This document shows positions 13,101 through 27,100 of a stretch of 64,000 nt of DNA, one piece after another (the stretch's first letter is position 1; the number at the start of each line of letters is the position of its first letter). The stretch is from Bugulina stolonifera. Taxonomy: Eukaryota > Bryozoa > Gymnolaemata > Cheilostomatida > Bugulidae. The position numbers and the translations under genes are program-made. The stretch covers positions 8,069,504 to 8,133,503 of the forward strand of contig OW285191.1 of assembly GCA_935421135.1 (NCBI GenBank), written 5' to 3'. Below the pieces are notes generated by a model. The model was not told the origin of the DNA and made no database searches. It saw only the letters and a list, made by a program, of their open reading frames with translations.

Positions 13101-13811
13101 TATAGACTGTACTGCCGTAATAACAATACTTATACAAATAGTTACGTGCTTCAGGTGAGCCCAGAGAACATGCCAAAGAAGTCTGTTAGAGATATCTACT
13201 TATGCCCTCACCGAGAACAATTCCGAAGGAAACAGAGGTATGCGTCAAATTCTGTGACTTCTACAGTCACAGCCCCCTTTGAATCATTCAGTAGTACACT
13301 GTTTACTACAAATTGTTCAAATCGTTATTATTAGGCGTGTGAATCAAGCGAGCAATATCGATGTTACTGCACGGGTGACATGTCTATGCAGGTTATTGGA
13401 ATCAGTTAGTTTACTCTATACAGTATACTGGTGACTGTGAAGGCGCATTATTTATCTACTTGCACCACTCTGCCATATGATATAGTAGAGTATGTACTCA
13501 CATATTTTAGATACATGGCTGTCAATACCTGTAATTCATCTTCTGATGAGACTACTTCCTCGGAATATGGCAGGGAACTACACCGTGTTCGTAAAGGAGT
13601 GAAAAAGTAAGATGTGACCTCAGTCTACTTATAGTTATCATATATTATACCCTCATTAGGTTAACAAAGTTGAATGTGAAAATTTATTATAGTTGAGCGT
13701 TGTTTGAACAGACAAATTACTTTTGTTCATTTCAGATCAAAAAGATGTAGAAATATCTCACTCATTCGACGCATGTTGAAGGCAAGCCTCGTACAGCGAC
13801 CGAGAAGATAA
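10109..13811 (+). CDS. Unknown basic protein with Ala/Pro/Thr/Val-rich repeats
   Basis: Ten exons join in phase: 10109-10117, 10662-10750, 11102-11685, 11947-12128, 12251-12321, 12589-12636, 12762-12882, 13155-13237, 13511-13606 and 13736-13811 (TAA), giving 452 residues. The tiny first exon (ATG TTC AGA, then GTAAGT) is the least certain; an internal ATG at 10683 is an alternative start. The N-terminus is strongly basic (SRKPKAEMIRRYMRMM). The large third exon encodes roughly six imperfect copies of a ~26-residue unit built around AVDRPST/AVVRPTTS/PADKATTSK. The C-terminal third is basic, with Arg-rich segments (PGRRQRLRKVIKR, LAENRAEAAADRAHAEAVA) and may form a short helix. I recognise no domain. 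Nuclear or nucleic-acid association is possible from the charge, but this is a guess. Confidence 0.65.
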
Positions 13812-13983
13812 ACAGGAAGTTGCATAACTCCAGTTGATCAGCACCGATGCCAAAAACCAACAGGTCAACTATTGTAGATAGATGAGCTAATAATCAATAA
13901 TTATCTTATTCTAATATTATATTATTATATTTTGTTTATTTCTAGATAACAATTATTTAAATATTTTAAGTTAATGCTGCACT

Positions 13984-15949
13984 AGGTAGTGTTGGGCTGG
14001 TCATTCTATAGTTAGTAGTCATACCATTATACTAGCATTACACACTGTGGTGGTACTGATATTGTATAGCAGTTAGTGAGTCACATTACACCTAACGTCA
14101 GTGGAATGAGATACCCACAATGCAATATCCAGGTTCCCGATGAATCCTCCAATTCACTTAAATTCAATATCCAGGTACCCGATGATTCCTCTAACTCATT
14201 TTACAGTAATTTGATTGACCACCAAAAGTAGCTGCTTTACCAGCGCAGAGTCTAGCTTATTTGCTTTGCTGAAGTCTCTGGAAATTTCTCCTTAAATAGT
14301 CCAATAAGTATTTTTCTCTCACTTTCATCAAAGATACTAGAAATATGTAAATAGTGTACCACCTGGTGTACTGGTTTACCCCAGGTTTTTACCAGAATAT
14401 CCTTCTGGCCTCTATGTCCAACCAAAATGGCTTTAGTTAATAATTCTTTCCTCTAATACAGATAATGCTGGCTGGTCCGGTGATTACCTACAGCAGTGAA
14501 GTATAATGGGTATCATAGTAGCTGTCATCCATTTCCTAAACTGACTCAAAACAGTTCAAATTGTACCATTAGCTAGAAAAGAATTGAGAGCAATAATATA
14601 TTAATAATTATAAAACCCAGATTGTGGCTGGCCCATTATATGACTAATATTTTACATCACAAAAAGTGTTGTGAATAGTATGAAAGTATTTATGATTACC
14701 AAAAAATTATATTGTGTCTCTCAGTTCCTCGTTGTTATAACTTTTTAGTGTCTGGCGAAAAATGCTGGCAGACATATGCTTTAAATTATTCACACATGAA
14801 CTGAGAGTTTGACTGTATGACTACTACAGGCAGGTCCTCTAAACATTTACCACAATGCTGGTCATTGTACCCTCCTCTTACTTATTGTCTACCAAAATAT
14901 CTGAACACCTTCTGACTGGTCAACTTGTTGATCACGGCAGCGAAAGGAAAAGTGGCTGGTCCAAAATCCAATAACACTAATAAACAGACTTAGATAAAGG
15001 TCTAGGTGCAACGAGCTTCATATCAGTTATAGAATGTATTCATATTTGATCGTCTAAGTAACGAGTCAATTTTAAATTTTACTAATATACTCAGAAATGT
15101 GCTTTAATCTTGCAACAAAGTTGCAGTATACCCGTTCAATTAAATTTGGAGTTTTACTAATTTGACCCTGTCAAATTGTTCTTAATAAATACATACGTGT
15201 ACTATAAGGTGTCTAAACTCTTTTGGTAAACCTGAAACAACTAATCAAATCATGAAATATCACACTAGTCCTGGTATCAGTACATATCCCCAATTATATT
15301 CACTTCTTCCAAACACTCCCATGGCTGGTCCATTGGATTACAAACTTGATATGGTTTTATATATATTATTGTAAATAGATGACTTGTGTTCTAATGAAAC
15401 TGTATCTAACAATCTAGAGCTACATGTATAACTGTAATTAGATATAATACGTGCATATCACAGTTCTTTTCCAAATTTAAATTCTATAGTATCTACTCCA
15501 ATTTGTCAGTGCCACTACAACAACTATGGTGATCATCATGGTGTTTCTTAAAATAATTCCTAACATAGTATAATTGCCCTATTTACTCATCCAACATTGG
15601 TTATTTCCTTCACTGTATCCATCTAAAATTCCAACAGCATTGCCTCTGGTCACTGGTCACATGTAGGTGGTACAATCAAACCACCCCACCTGTAAACCCT
15701 GTATTTTCAGTTCTACACACTACTAAATACCATGTGACCTGACGCTTGAACTGCATTGTGGGTATTCATTTGATATCATCAATTTAATAAATATACAAGC
15801 AATCCTATGTATAGATCGCTGATTTCAATGTTGTACCATCAGCTAACTGTGTGCCATTTTGTCTAACAACATCTGTATTTTACTGGCTGGAAATACACCT
15901 CCATATACAAGCCAGTGGTACCTGCTTAGTGACCAGCCCAGCACTACCT
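13984..15949. mobile_element. Possible non-autonomous DNA element bounded by 19-bp inverted repeats
   Basis: AGGTAGTGTTGGGCTGGTC at 13984 matches the reverse complement of 15931-15949 with one mismatch. Between them the motif GGCTGGTC(C) recurs in both orientations (near 14470, 14627, 14950, 15323 and 15650), and a ~42-bp direct repeat lies at about 14121-14205. No ORF for a transposase is present and I find no clear target duplication, so the assignment is tentative. Confidence 0.4.
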
Positions 15950-18004
15950 GAGGGTTATATATTATATTCTATCATGTTATTATAATCCCAGCATATAATA
16001 TGTACATGTATGTGATAGACCTAATAGTGTGATACAATAGGAAATTGATAATACTCTGGTACCATCTGTGTTAGTATTATGTTATATCTGTACTGTGTGT
16101 TTATCTTATATTATACCGTGTTATAATATTATGAAGTGTTGTAGTAAGTTGTACAGTTCACTGATTTGATGTACCAGAGACATGGTTTACTGTCCACAGT
16201 ATTATGTAATGTATTATATGTTCCTTATTAAATCCTATCTGTGTATACATATAATATTATTATTTATTATATGTTGACTCTATGTAATATAATTTAATTG
16301 TTTGTTTATGTATTATATAATAGTATATTATATCTGTTTTGTTTACACCTTGGTGTGCTAGTAATAAAACACATTATCAGAAAATAATGTATATCATTGT
16401 GACCTTTCTTTTACCAGTAGAGTACACCCTAACCTCCCTCTGCCTTACAGCTTACCCCAAGCTTATAAAAATGTAGATTTCAGACTAGAATTTAAGACCA
16501 TGCAAAAAGAAGGGCACTGTCTTCTTTAGTCTAGGTGCTGACTTCCATTAGTCTAAGTGCTGACTTTCATATACTAGACAGATTAGTAAAGTTTGCTTTA
16601 ACAGAATATGTGGAGACAACTACATGTAATTCTTTTCAAGCTCAGTACCTAAGACAAGTCAAAATATGATCGATGGGATTTTTCTCTGAAATCCAATTTC
16701 TTGATGTCACAGATATTAATCATTTGAGTGGAGTTGTTCTCCCATGTCAGTAGGAGAGAGCAACTCCATCCAAATGAGTAGATGGATTTTGGGTCTCTGA
16801 TAATTATCTTACCCAAATACTATTTGCAGGAGTTGTTGCTACAAATGAAATAACAATTTGGTCCACCATGTAATGAAATGTTACATAATCAAGCCGCTAA
16901 GCAGCATGTGTCATGCATGGTGAACTCATGGTAGTAGTCTTTCATGATTACATAACAGTTGTAGCCTTTGGTCTTGAGTGCATCTAAACAACATTATATC
17001 TGGGAGGTGTGTACACTACTCAAACAATTATTCCTTCATGCTTGTTCCACACTCTATCTTCTAGAATACAATTTAGTGATAGAATTGGGGTAGCAGTGTC
17101 AACACTAGTAAACAATAATAATGGAGTATTTTTCCAAGAACTAACTTTTCATACAGAGTGTAGTATATTGCACTCAGAACTCTAGCTCCTCTACCTCCAG
17201 TGCTTAAGAAGTTATAACAACCAGTCTTATTCATGTAAGTTTAAGTTAAGTACAACTTTTGTAGTCATAATCCTGTGTTTATGTTAGGAGTGAGATGGTG
17301 GGGTTCAGCTTGGTGCAGCATTTTACAAAACATAGAGTCAGGTTCCTGATTAGAATGGTTCAGTTTGGGGCTGTGCCAAGTAGGCAAGCAGACCTACAAT
17401 CTCGTGTTTCAATCAGCACATAGATCAGAGGCTAACCATTACTGTTTGATCACTTTCCCATGCCTTGCTGATAGTTGGAATACCAAAAACATCAAATCTT
17501 ATATGAATGTTGCATTGTCATGGTATTATATCACATTCATTCTGCATTGTCTTCTCATGATGATGGGAATCCCAATGACTTTGAAAGATTATGACATTAG
17601 GTTATGCTAAGTATATCCATGTAGGCCTATATGATGACTCTCTCTAATTCAAATCTTTAATATTTTCATAGTTACGAAAAACAATTCAGAATGACTACGA
17701 TATCATGCATTCGGTCAGAGGCAAGCTGACTATCCTATGTTACATATTGTCTACGAGTTCACATAATCAACGTATTTGACACTCCTAGAAAATATCCAAT
17801 CGAATACCGTTATAATTTGTGTATGTTTGGTAGACCTGCCACAACATACCATCTATCTGCTTTAAATAATTCTGCGGTCGTGAAATTAATTGAAGTCAGG
17901 TTCAATACTGCACAATTTCATGTAAATGTAGATTTTTGCTTGCTGTTAGCCCGACTAGTTTTGGAGGGAAACTATAAATATTAGTAGAGCTGGATTGAAG
18001 TAAG

Positions 18005-18500
18005 ACTAGAATTCAATGAGTCAAGTTATTTCTAAAATTGTAGATGTAAGTCACATCGAAGTCAAGTCCACACACCCTCAAGTCAAGTCATGTCACGCTG
18101 CAGTGCAAGTCTGAGGTCAAGTCAAATCAAGTCAAAATTCAAGTTGAAGACAACTTCAAAAATAATTAACATTTCCAGTACATGTGAAACTGGCAAGTAG
18201 TGAATGCTAAATATGGATCAATATGATGAAAAATGAAGTAAGACTTGGACTCACATAGACCTTCCCTCTCTGCTAAATAGCAGCAAGTTAAACCACATGG
18301 TCATACCACACCAATGGGTACATGGGGGACTTGAACTTATAATCGTCCATTTGGAATTGTCCTCCCAAATAGGCTACTCACTAAAACCGGAAGGTTTGTG
18401 ATAGCGCAAACAACCATATTGGCTTGGTGAATCCACAAGTCATTAACTTTTTCAAGTCAAGTCCAATTAAGTCATATTAATATGCCAGTTCAAATCAAGT
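18005..18500. repeat. AAGTC-rich dispersed repeat
   Basis: A degenerate run of CAAGTCAAGTC-type motifs, with similar texture to the interiors of the hAT-type elements at 5529-6160 and 62911-63509. It is probably another, older member; its ends are not clear. Confidence 0.5.
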
Positions 18501-18883
18501 CAGCAAAGAAATAAGTCTGCAGAGAAGTCGAATTGTAACTTGAATCTAGCTCTGAATATTTTCCAATTTGTAATCGTACTCTTGCTAAAGAATCCTGATT
18601 ATGTGAAATACATGCAAAGTTCCTTCCATCTCCAACGTTCATGCCAACATATCGGGTGATTAGTTGAAGCTGAGGCAAGTAGTTGGGGGTAGAGACTTAG
18701 AAATCCTGTCTTCATATCTTGGACTAACAACCATGGCTCATTCCTCCGTTTCCTATCATTTTCAGTATATAAAAATATGCATGTAGGCCTAGAGATGTAA
18801 CGGTGGGTGGGAACAACTTCCAAGTGACAAGTTTGTTTTATTGCTTCTTATCATCTGTACAGTTCTTCTCTAGGTCGACGAGT

Positions 18884-21401
18884 ATGTTATGGATGGACAG
18901 TCTACCATCATCAATCTCCATAACTTCTGAACCAGATGAAGTGTATGACGATGAAAAAGCCTGCCCTCTGATTCAGGTAACTATTCAGAGTTGTCTTCTC
19001 TTGACAAAATGTTAGGTGACCACCATATTCATTTCTAACAAGCTTTATAGCTACTCTTTATCTAACAACAAGAAAACAGATGGCCAAGTTATTATAGTTC
19101 GAGTTTAGACTGAGGCCCTTGATCTTGTTTTGATAAGTTAGTTCTAGCCAGTTCAAAAGACATTAACTTTGGGTTTTCCTTTACCAAACTTTTAGATACT
19201 AAACACTTTGATGTGCTGCAAACTTGGTGTCCAACAATTGTTTTTTCCAAGTTATTTCTCACCTGGGGTTGTCACCCTTCATTTTTTGAGCATACAACCA
19301 AATCTAACGCCTAGCAACAATTAACTCTTCAAATTTAAAGAATATGTGCAACCATATTATCATATTTGTAAAATAATGCAAATTCTCAGCTTTAAATATT
19401 AATTAAACTAAAGTTTAAAAGCTTGGAACAGTTACTGCCCGTTTGTCATCTTTCAGCTGTGTTATGACTATAACTGATAAAATCCTGTATAAGCCATGAG
19501 TTTTGGGTCTTATATGTTGCAGCTATTACTAATTATAGAAGCCACCATACCAGATACAGTCTATTATTATTATAACATAGACTATTGTGAAACCATGTTT
19601 GTACTACTCACTGCTTCTAGAAAGGTCCATATTGTTATCAATGAGTGTTCTTCCCTGGCCTACTCTAATCACTGCACAATTACTGTCATGCATATAGTTC
19701 TACATAAAATTGTAGGCTTGTGCAGATGATCGCATCATAGCTGTCAATACTTTACTGAAACAATACGCAAGTCGAGGCCTATCCATAAGGACTTGTGACA
19801 GCGATGGAGATCATGCCGTGCATCTGGCAGCCAGACTAGCAAATACTACCTGCCTAGAGGCACTACTTCAATACGACAGATTGGTAGCTGTTGATGTGGA
19901 TGCAAAGGGAACAACTCCCCTAATGATAGCTATCTGTGAAGGAGCTGTTAACGCTGTGAAAGTACTGCTGGAGTATTTGGATAGTGATGACATATTACAA
20001 GAAGATAAGTATGGATGTAACGCCCTTTCAATGTCTGTACAGTATGACACAGATATTGCTCTTCTGTTGTTGGAAAAGTGCCCAAACGAAAAGTACTGGG
20101 AGTGCTCTGCGGAGACTCTCCTCTCTACTGTAATACGTTGGAGACAGATAAAAGTCCTTCAGCGCATGTTGGAGCTTGGACTGCGTATTGATTCTATCGT
20201 TAATAAAGAAGTTCATGGTTCAAGCATGGCTTCCAAGCACAAGATGCCATATGCACTGGTACCTTGTTGCTTTTTTGTCAATTGGGTAGAAGCTTTGAAG
20301 GTTATTACAAGTGCAGTAAAAAAAAGGCTAGGAGCTTCTGAGCCGCAGCTAGTGGAACATCATATTGGTTACATGTTCGCACTGGCTGTATGCTATCCTC
20401 TCTGGGACAAGGTTAAAGCGCTTGATTACGTTCTATCTATACAGTCGTGCGCTGATTTCGATCAGTACTTTTTCGATTATGTTCACTCGACTGAAGATGC
20501 ACTTGACATTGCAACTAAAAAATACACTCACCCTCTTGAAATTGTAGCTTTTAGTATCATTGAGGAAGATAATCTACATGCTGCACATTCTATTGAAAGC
20601 TCTGTTCGTCTGCTTATAAATCATGGATTCTCATTCAGTTTCAAAAACATTTTTCACTTGCGTTTTGGAGTGTGTGATACTCTTAGGTTTCTCACGCATT
20701 TAACTTGTCTATCATGTGAAACACACCCTGAAATGTTTAGGGTCACGATGGCGGTGCTAAAATATGCTACTGAACTTGAGCCAGCATGCCAATTTGTGCC
20801 TGGGTTTCCTCAACTAGCGTTTATAAAACAGTTGGCTCGTGAGTCAAAGAAGAACATCAATTCTGTGTATAATAGATACTGCATTGTCGGAAATAAGATT
20901 GGTTATATTGAGCAAGAGTATGAGGTCATTGTGCCTTTCGATACTGACTTCCAATGGCAGGTTGTTGCTCACTTTGCTCTGAAAGGCTTCCAAATCTATC
21001 CCTATGCGTATCACCATTACCACCGTTATCATAGAATCATTCCCTTTCCTGTGTTGATGCTCAAAGACGATAGGCGAATGCGCTACTTTCAGCAACAGCC
21101 AGCATTGCAAGACGACCCGTTTAAGGAAATGTTGTTGAATCGTAGAGTGTCCAGCCTGAGATCTCTGTGCAGGCATGTGATTAGAGATGGTGTACACCCA
21201 ACTAGTCTACTCGGTCAACCCCTATTGAGCGTTTGGGCTGAATTCCCAGAAGCTATTGTTCGTCAAATGTGGCCATTTGATTACATGGTTCAACTTCCAA
21301 TCCCACACACGATGAGAGATTTCCTGTATTACGGGCCTGAGATGAGAGAATACCAGATTTATTACAGTCGGGTCACAAAAGAACGCTCTAATAATACCTA
21401 A
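18884..21401 (+). CDS. Ankyrin-repeat protein
   Basis: Two exons, 18884-18976 and 19716-21401 (TAA), join in phase to give 592 residues. The ATG at 18884 follows a splice-acceptor-like TCTCTAG, so part of the 5' UTR may lie in another exon; the in-frame ATG at 18893 is an alternative. Three ankyrin repeats lie at about residues 58-157, seen as DGDHAVHLAARLANTTCLEA, KGTTPLMIAICEGAVNAVKV and YGCNALSMSVQYDTDIALLL. The remaining ~430 residues are Leu/Phe/Tyr/His-rich and match no domain I know, although scattered LLxxG stretches (VRLLINHGFSFSF) could be decayed ankyrin units. Ankyrin repeats bind proteins, so a scaffold or adaptor role is inferred. A candidate AATAAA lies about 400 bp after the stop. 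Confidence 0.8.
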
Positions 21402-21797
21402 AATCCGATGGAGCGCAGGTGCCTCTTTGCATAACTGCTATGACTATGACGTGTTTTTGTTATGCCTCAAGTATCGTGAATTATAAAGAACTACACTTTT
21501 CTCTTTAATGCAAGCTGTTTTCATCGCACGGATTATTATAAAATTTACACATTTTATTGCTAAAAGGCTAATTCTATCCTTGTGTACTGATGGCTTTATC
21601 AGGATTACAATCTGCCAATGGTGGCAGGACAAACGAGTTGTTTTCTGTTATACACTAGTATTTAGTGTATACAACATTCGGGTTTTACAGGTATTCACTA
21701 ATTTTATAATTTTACAGTATTATGTATAGCATATTTGTATTGTGTTATGCAATGTTCTCCGATCATAATTTTTTGCTGATCGAAAAAGATTTTGAGT

Positions 21798-21803
21798 AAT
21801 AAA
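21798..21803 (+). promoter_or_regulatory. Candidate polyadenylation signal AATAAA
   Basis: A consensus hexamer about 400 bp downstream of the ankyrin gene stop, on its strand. In AT-rich DNA such a hexamer can occur by chance. Confidence 0.35.
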
Positions 21804-23628
21804 TAGTTATAGTTAAAATTATTTGATTCTTACTACACTTGTAACTAGCATTAGTATTGTAGCACCTCACCCACCTGCAGATAGATAGCAGACGGTCTGA
21901 GCAGGGGTGAATATAATAACTCAACTTCCAATAATTATAATTTATGCAACACTCTATTTGTTTAGAGTTATCTCATCTCTGCCTGCTTTTATAACAAGAA
22001 GTTATAATCTCTGACAGGAGACAACTCCGTATTGCAGTTGGTGCTATTTCAGGTTTCAACATGCAGTAGGGCAATAAACACTAGTAACTGTTTCTACATG
22101 AAGTCTTTACAGTGTATGCAGAACTACCACTTTACACAAAATAGTCCTTCTTTAAAATGTAGTAAAAATACAGAGTTATCCTCTCTATGACTGATTATCA
22201 TGCAGGCACAGAAAACTCTTTATTGTGGTGATCAGTAGCCTATTAGTACAACTGAAATTACAAAAGTAATGTAGAGTTGTCTTCTCTCTTTGTTTCATTA
22301 GTTCATTATACAAATACGATTAGGTATGTAGTAATAGTCATTTTCCTGCTCAAAAATCTGTTTAACTGCAAAAATATTAGACGTGTTAATTCATATATTA
22401 TAAGAGGAAGTGTACACAATTTGTACATTCCAGCGCTTGGAGTTTTTTCACTATGAAACTAGGTAGCCTTCTCACAGGCCCGGGTTACATTACCTTTTCA
22501 GCCAAGAACAATTGTTATGCAGTTCTGATGTTAGTCTAAAGATGCCTGATATTTGCCAGGTTGATACAATTTAGCTGTACCAGCTGCGGGTGAAAAGTAA
22601 AAGCCAGGCTATGAGTTATCCTCTCTTTATTACCTCCTTGTCTAGAGAGGGTAAATTAATTATAATAAGTTAAGGTAGTAGTAATAGCCTGGACATAAAA
22701 ACACTGCTAAGGATTACATCTGATACTGAAATAGCATACAGTTATAGCATTCACAGTTCTTGTCAATATAAACGACTAATTTGACGGATTCAATAATCAT
22801 CTCTCTAATTATAATTAGCTGTTAGACAACACACCTAGGAGCCATGTGTATAGCAGGGATAAATAAACATACTAATAATACTTGATAACATAATTGACCT
22901 GTGAAAACACTAAATTCAAAATGAATTTTGTTATATTTAGGCCTTATTTTGAAAATGTTTCACTTTCTACGGCCAGCACAGCAACTTTTCCTTGAACTGG
23001 ATGGAATTACCCAATGAAATAGTGGTACATATATCTTACGATGTAGATCATGTCATTAGATATCAAAGAGAGATTTAATTACTGAACTTTATGTCCATCC
23101 TGCTTGCCATTTTCATATTGAATTAACTGGATAAAAGTTTTATCCAGTTGTAGAACATTAAAATCTTGGGCAATGCGCCGTGCACTCAAACTTGGCAAAT
23201 ACTCAAAACAGCTACCCTACAAGTCATGTAGCTGATAAGGCTGAAATATACATGTAGTGAGTTCTTATATCAGAATGACCATTTCTGATGGTAGCTATTA
23301 TAATTATGTAATGTATATGTCTGTACCCACTAGTTATTTTGTTATAATATAACAAAATAATCAGTGGGTATATACATATACCTTGTATCCTCCATTTTGT
23401 TAGAGTTACATGTCAATCCAACTACACGATTCTATGATTCAATGGGGGATTGTCCATAGGCATTGCGAAGGTTGGAGCAGACAAATTTGTAACTGCTGCA
23501 TCAATATTATAATATGTCTAGAGTCACATGACGTAGGGACCGTCAAACTGGGCGTATTTGAACGTATACAGTTTTATCATTGAGAGACCAGTCTTATCTT
23601 TCTTTCTAAGGATATGCATAAACTGTGT

Positions 23629-23724
23629 GTGATAGGTAAAATAGCCGTAGCTAAAAATGTGACAGGTAAAATAGCCGTAGCTAGAAATGTGACAGGTAAA
23701 ATAGCCGTAGCTAAAAATGTGACT
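23629..23724. repeat. 30-bp minisatellite, three copies
   Basis: Three near-identical copies of a unit containing AGGTAAAATAGCCGTAGCTA followed by AAAATGTGAC, with one substitution (AGAAAT) in the middle copy. On the minus strand it encodes a repeated SYGYFTCHIF-like peptide by accident. Confidence 0.9.
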
Positions 23725-23847
23725 ATCAATTACATTACAATAGTATTTCCGCAAAGGTGAACAGTTCAATACACAGGAAGGTGTTGATCTATTTATACAT
23801 TCTAGTATGTCTATTATAATAGTCCGCGTAATAAGACTTCTTATTCA

Positions 23848-24140
23848 TCATCTTCTGAACCAGGATAATCCTCAACGTGATCAAATACAATGAGATCATC
23901 TCCCTTTTGGTACCACCCGATAGTCTATATAACAGATAGACAGATACCCTCCTCATATCGTTGTGGTCACATGTCACCAGGTTGGCCATCTTCTGATAGT
24001 AGGTACTCAACCCCATATTGAAGTATCCCTTCAATGTTGTACTTGTTAACCCATGCAGGTTTGTTACTGCAGTTACCATGTAAAATCACTATGTGGTCGG
24101 CGGCTAACACTACAGCTTCTAGTGGCTGCTGGCCTGGGTT
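23848..24140 (-). pseudogene. Possible terminal exons of an unknown gene, or a relic
   Basis: The minus strand reads QQPLEAVVLAADHIVILHGN and IEGILQYGVEYLLSEDGQPG, then a possible 50-bp intron (GTGACATG...TATAG). It continues as WYQKGDDLIVFDHVEDYPGS and an acidic end with a TAA stop. Both parts look protein-like, but with the obvious donor the phase does not match. It is therefore either a broken copy or a gene whose splice sites I have misread. No family recognised. Confidence 0.3.
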
Positions 24141-27100
24141 GAACAGATACAATCATGTAAAGTGTCATTTTGTCAACACTTACAAGCCACCAGTATCGGT
24201 TGTAGACTTGTAGTAATCACTTAGATTTCTATTCTGTATTTATTGTGTCGGATGTATGTTTAGAGCATTTACTACATATACAAGGATAAGGAATATGCGA
24301 CTGTTCGAAAAAGACAGCTCAAAACAGCACATTTGGAAAACTGCCAGTTTGAAACTCTAAACCCCCAACCCCCAGATTTCAACGAATTTTTATTTTTAAT
24401 ATTATATTTTTTGTTTTGCTACTACTAACTTGTAGAACACTAAAAAAATTAATTATTTGTGAGTTGTGTTCTTCTAAATGTAATTTACTCAGTTTCGAAA
24501 TGGTTGCTTTCCAAACGTCTAGTTTCGAAACGTCCTGTTTCGAACTGTCTTTTTTGAAATGTCCCTTTACCAAGGATAAGAACAGGAGGTGAATATTCAA
24601 ACTTTTTAGTAGACAGTATAAATTCTAAGGAACTGGAAGCCGCCGCAATTTTTTAAAGTGATAAGTAATGAGAGTATACACTGTACAACAGGTCATGTAT
24701 TTATATGTAACAGTTGGAAGTCGTCTGCTATTTTTAGTTAACAGTCTGTCTGTTTGACTCTTGTTTTGTTACAGCAGAGATTAGCTGTTTCCTTATTAGA
24801 ACTAATCACAGTGTTATATCTCTATATCTCCATATTCTATAGTGTGGGGATTAAATAATCAACCTACAGACCTCCACGTCAGACAGTAAACTCTCTAACA
24901 GAAAATAAAATAATATTAGATCCTGATTCAATAATGTGGTATTACACCATAAATGTGTATCAATCACCTACTAGTGGTAAACCCTCTTCTTCGTAAAATC
25001 TGTAGATTAGGCTAGTTAGAAACCATAATATAGTTAGTATATTGCATGATTGCGTTATACAGTGGTGGACAGAGTACTGTTATTATATTGTAAACTGTAC
25101 AAATAGACACCTTTGTGACTAAGGCTAACCATTTGTGGGGGTCATCTATAGTTCACGGTTAATCCTGGGTGAGCCCCACGCTGTTAATCATAATCATGGT
25201 TTTTGGTCTATTCTACGCTTAGACACATCAACAAAATGTATGACAAGCCATTTTGAAAAATTGCCATTGTTATAAGAAGTTGTCCTCTCCCAATTTATAA
25301 TGAATAGCTTATGACTGGCTGTAGAGTTATCTAGACCAGTAAATTTCTTGTTTTCACACCTATTGGTTCTCATATCTGTTGGTAATATGACTTTGTCATA
25401 AGAATGGCTGTCTGATAGCAGAAGAACATTTCCAGGTTTATTGCAACACTGTAGCTTATTCACATGCAGTGTGCACAGTAGGTCACACAATTGCCAGCTG
25501 CAAACATTATCACAGTAACAATAGTATAATGCATTGTACATGTAGTACCAGCAGGTGAAATACATGCACTGTACATTTATATTATAAAAACCACATACAT
25601 GTAGTGTCTTAAAATCAGCACTCTCACTGCGATTTTGCAAGCTGTAGGTTCATTAGTAATGTAATATACTACATGTATAAATTCTGTATGCTATTCTCTG
25701 GGTTTAGATCATGTGCAGACATTAATAATTTATTAATTTATTGTGCCTCTTCCTAAAGTCCCTAAAACACATTAAACTATTCACCTGACCACAGAATTAA
25801 TAACATTATTCAGGAAAACTCACCACCATAGTCAAAGATTATGATTGCACCAACATAATGTAAACAATTACTGGGAATTTTATTTTCCAATGTTATCTTT
25901 TTCAGTATGGCGTGGTAAGCCCATATGTTGGCTTATAGAGGGTAGAGCCTTATCTATGCCCGGGTCATAGAGGACCATACAGATAAGCTACTGTAATTGT
26001 GTAAACACAAACTGATAAAACATATCATCTCTGTTATGATTGTGTCAAGGTTATGACTAGTGGCCTTTCCAATACCAAAGTAGCTATTTTTCCAAAAATA
26101 ATATGAAGGGCCCCACAAATGAAAAATAGATCAGGCTATTTAATTGCACAACCAGAGATACAAAAATGCTAAAAATATTTTATCTTTGCTTATGAGAGAA
26201 AGATGGTAAAAGGTAGAAGCTAAACTAAACTCATTTTTTGATTGCAACAAAGTAAAGTCTGTAATTTAAATGTAATATCAACAATTATTATTTCCTGGGA
26301 AAGTAAACGAATTTTATTGTGAGTTGAGTCACAGTTTTGATTCAGAAGTCGACTGAAAACCATAATTTGTCTTCTATTAGCTCATGAATACAGAGTGTAG
26401 AGTTCCTATCATGTTAAAAACTTGTTGATGCAAAGTTTGAGCATGTTTATTCTGAATTCATATGATTGACATCCAGAGTAGCTTTATTAGCTGTTACATA
26501 ATACTTAGTTGGTCCACTTTAAAATCAAACAATGCATATTTACTACCATAATATCCCCCCCACCCCTAGCTACATTAGGTCCTGAATTGGACTGTCTGAT
26601 TTGCTACCTTCAACCCTGGATTGTCTGCCATGTCGTGGATTATCTCTCTGTCTGGGATCAACCCCCTTTGATCATCTGCTGCCCAGGTGGCCATGACATC
26701 CCTGTTGCGACCTTCTTGTCCTGCACCTGCTGTCAAAGTCACCAGTTGGGTACAAAATTGCTAATATTATTTTTCATGTAGCTTCATATATCTAATTGGA
26801 TTGCTGAAGTTGGATGGAAATTTCAACAAAATATGATGGAAAAGGTAACTCCTCCAGTTGAAACAATAGAATATATGTACAGTGCTGGTGAAAGAGCGTA
26901 ATTATAGGCCTACATGCAACAGCAGCTTAAATAGAGTTTGGAACAACTTAGAAAAGGCTAGTTATGCGAATTGCGAAATTGCGAGAGTTAGCCGTATTCG
27001 TAATGGGCTAGATTTGGAAGGTATTACACTGTAAAGATGCTATCATTCCTTTAGAATAGGTATAGTAATGAGGAAATATCACATGTTGTAACAGTGAATA

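Larger units (their letters stand above)
13812..18873. other. Intergenic region with possible transposon relics
   Basis: No convincing coding exon is visible on either strand. The stretch holds a possible ~2-kb inverted-repeat-bounded element (13984-15949), a hairpin with GGAGTTG/CAACTCC arms near 16728-16776, and an AAGTC-rich region near 18005-18500. The remainder is AT-rich. Confidence 0.55.

Noticed and set aside
26509..26781. 90-codon plus-strand frame rich in Cys/Pro/Leu
   Set aside because: No splice partners, no recognisable motif, poor start context.
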